A stretch of DNA of 64,000 nt from Candidatus Brocadia sp. WS118. Lineage in GTDB: Bacteria > Planctomycetota > Brocadiia > Brocadiales > Brocadiaceae. The stretch covers positions 39,856 through 103,855 of the forward strand of contig PHFX01000150.1 in the NCBI GenBank assembly GCA_007618135.1, read 5' to 3'. The notes beneath the pieces were generated by a model. The model was not told where the DNA came from. It saw only the letters and a list, made by a program, of their open reading frames with translations, and ran no database searches. Made by a program: the position numbers and the translations under genes. Numbering within the stretch: the stretch's first letter is position 1; every line of letters begins with the position of its first letter. This document shows positions 62,584 to 64,000 of this stretch, in pieces.

Positions 62584-64000
62584 ATGCCACACACCTTTGT
62601 AAAAATCATGCTTGTATGTTTTTGCTTTGGCGTATTACCGTTAAAGATCCAGGCTGCCCCACCTTCAAGCGGGAATACCCCGGGGCTTATGGCCTACCTT
62701 GAAGGGCTGGATGCATTAACCCAGGGACAATTTCCTGAGGCCGTTGCCTCGTTCTCCAGGGCGCTTGAAGCCAGTGGTGATGATCCGCAGTATGTGTTAG
62801 CACGGGGCGTTGCGGAAACCCTTGCCGAACAATTTCAACCGGCAAAGAAAGATTTTGAACGATTCCAGCGTCTTGGCGGAAAGGGACGCGAGGCGGAACT
62901 CTGGACGTATGTTGCAGAGGCAATGAGCGGAGTCGCAGCTCCGGGACATGGTATTTCGGGTCCCCGGAGCCTTCAGGGCAGAGAAGAAGCATCTGCGGAT
63001 TCGCCGCAGGGGCAAGGATACAGCTTTGTTTCAATTCCCGGACACATGATTCAGGGGCGGGATGACTACCCAACGGCCTATGCGTCATTTATCTATTATG
63101 AGATGGCAGGTTCGTATGGAAAAGCGCGGCAGGACGGAGGCAACACGAAAACAGGCCCCGTTCGCGAGGCCATGGTAAAAGCGGGGCGCTGGTTTGCAAA
63201 ACGCTTTTTAAAACGTCCGGATCTGGCGCCCGCTCATTTCGCCTGCGCGAAACAGTTGCACGAATCGAGGCAATTTGATGCCGCCCTGCGGGAAATTGAG
63301 TTCGCCCGTGCGGCTTACCCGTCTGATCCGGATTTGCTGTATATTTCTGCGGATAGCTGGCTGTCTCTTGGCCGTCCTGCTACCGCCCGCCGTGAATTTA
63401 CCATTGCCCTCACGGGCCGCACTGACTTTGCCGCTGCCTACCTCGGCCGCGCCATGGCGGCAGCCCGATGGGGAGATACAAAGAGATCCCGTGCCGATCT
63501 GGACATTGCAGCCAAACTGAATGCTGCAGCCACGAAAAAAGCCCGTTCCCTTGTTGAAGAGGAACTGAAAAAACAGAAAGTCGACGGCTCTCCTGATAAA
63601 CTTTTGACTACGCTGGAGCAGGCAGCACAAGCTGGTTCTTCATTGGATCAGCTCATTAACCTTGCCGTCAAGGTTCAAAAGGCCATGGGAGAGCAACGTC
63701 TGTGCTATGATGAGACGTATCAGGATAAACTTCGCATCCTCGAAGATGCCGTGCGCGCCCGTCCCAAGAATCCCGACAATCTGGTCAACCTTGCCGAATA
63801 TATCCTTGCTGAATCTGACAATCGGGGGGAATCCGTCGAGCCCAGGCGGGGGTTGCTCTACTACCGCTGGCAGGAGTCGAAGGAAAAAGAACGGCTTCGG
63901 GCGATAGAAATCCTCGAACGCGCTTTGACGCTTAACCCGAAACACGTAAAGGCAATGATTCAGAAGGCCATTGCATTGAGTCTGCTCAAGCGTTACGACG
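62584..64000 (+). CDS. Secreted TPR-rich protein, cut by the window end
   Basis: An open frame from ATG 62584 (TAGGAGG upstream) that has no stop before the window ends, giving at least 472 residues. A signal peptide covers ~1-23 (KIMLVCFCFGVLPLKIQAA). Then TPR-like helix pairs: LEGLDALTQGQFPEAVASFSRALE, DLLYISADSWLSLGRPATARREFTIAL, AAYLGRAMAAARWGDTKRSRADLD, RAIEILERALTLNPKHVKAM. It should act as a periplasmic protein scaffold. The rest of the gene lies beyond the window. Confidence 0.8.
   Translation, partial: MPHTFVKIMLVCFCFGVLPLKIQAAPPSSGNTPGLMAYLEGLDALTQGQFPEAVASFSRALEASGDDPQYVLARGVAETLAEQFQPAKKDFERFQRLGGKGREAELWTYVAEAMSGVAAPGHGISGPRSLQGREEASADSPQGQGYSFVSIPGHMIQGRDDYPTAYASFIYYEMAGSYGKARQDGGNTKTGPVREAMVKAGRWFAKRFLKRPDLAPAHFACAKQLHESRQFDAALREIEFARAAYPSDPDLLYISADSWLSLGRPATARREFTIALTGRTDFAAAYLGRAMAAARWGDTKRSRADLDIAAKLNAAATKKARSLVEEELKKQKVDGSPDKLLTTLEQAAQAGSSLDQLINLAVKVQKAMGEQRLCYDETYQDKLRILEDAVRARPKNPDNLVNLAEYILAESDNRGESVEPRRGLLYYRWQESKEKERLRAIEILERALTLNPKHVKAMIQKAIALSLLKRYD

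Overview
The window looks like a chromosomal contig from an anammox-type planctomycete (Brocadiales, such as Brocadia or Kuenenia relatives). This is inferred from the mix of genes: a c-type-heme chemoreceptor, a DUF1858/NnrS-like membrane protein, a class II-like cytochrome c under a c-di-GMP riboswitch, oversized PstA/PstC permeases, Gram-negative envelope genes (heptosyltransferase, YdbH/YnbE/YdbL, a phosphate-type porin), and many short palindromic repeats between genes. No rRNA or complete tRNA gene and no CRISPR array was seen.

Layout. 1-1335: enolase (5' part) and dihydrofolate reductase, both on the minus strand. 1695-13769: a chemotaxis operon on the plus strand (HTH, CheY, CheX, CheX-REC, CheA, CheW, heme-c MCP, CheD, CheC, CheY, CheR, CheB), interrupted by two GxxExxY genes bounded by inverted repeats and by a broken four-helix-bundle gene. 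13813-22998: a phosphate block on the minus strand (PhoU, PstB, PstA, PstC, PstS, porin) with an 11-bp-repeat Pho-box candidate. 23818-27944: MurD, a CaCA antiporter and a heptosyltransferase. 28876-29654: a methyltransferase behind 17 copies of a pentanucleotide repeat, currently out of frame, which looks like a phase-variable locus in the OFF state. 29830-30486: a frameshifted PIN toxin and its antitoxin. 31008-33115: a thioredoxin/NHL protein.

The most unusual region is 33285-40170, with a radical SAM gene following at 40479. It starts with a c-di-GMP-I riboswitch and terminator. Then come a cytoplasmic PatA-like subtilisin, a small CGGC-motif protein, a separate PatG C-terminal-like protein, and six consecutive genes that share a ribosome binding site and an N-terminal module of the form M-x-x-P-G-F-T-A-E-A-S-L-Y. 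Their C-terminal parts are unrelated and mostly rich in cysteine or proline. This has the layout of a RiPP system in which one leader is joined to many different cores and the cyanobactin-type protease is split. A radical SAM/SPASM protein with three PCP_red domains lies downstream. I know of no described system with this composition.

42871-48221: a sensor kinase, response regulator, transglutaminase-like lipoprotein, repeat beta-propeller-like protein, CBS protein and small membrane protein, closely packed. 48553-54192: sparse accessory genes (methyltransferase, PPOX-fold protein, hypotheticals, phospholipase D-like protein). 54290-57604: ydbH-ynbE-ydbL. 57850-60471: cytochrome c with a riboswitch, and the DUF1858/NnrS protein. 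60898-64000: Hsp20, MurB, and a secreted TPR protein cut by the window end. Several families of short interspersed palindromes, including a nested inverted-repeat element with constant ends and variable interiors, fill the gaps.
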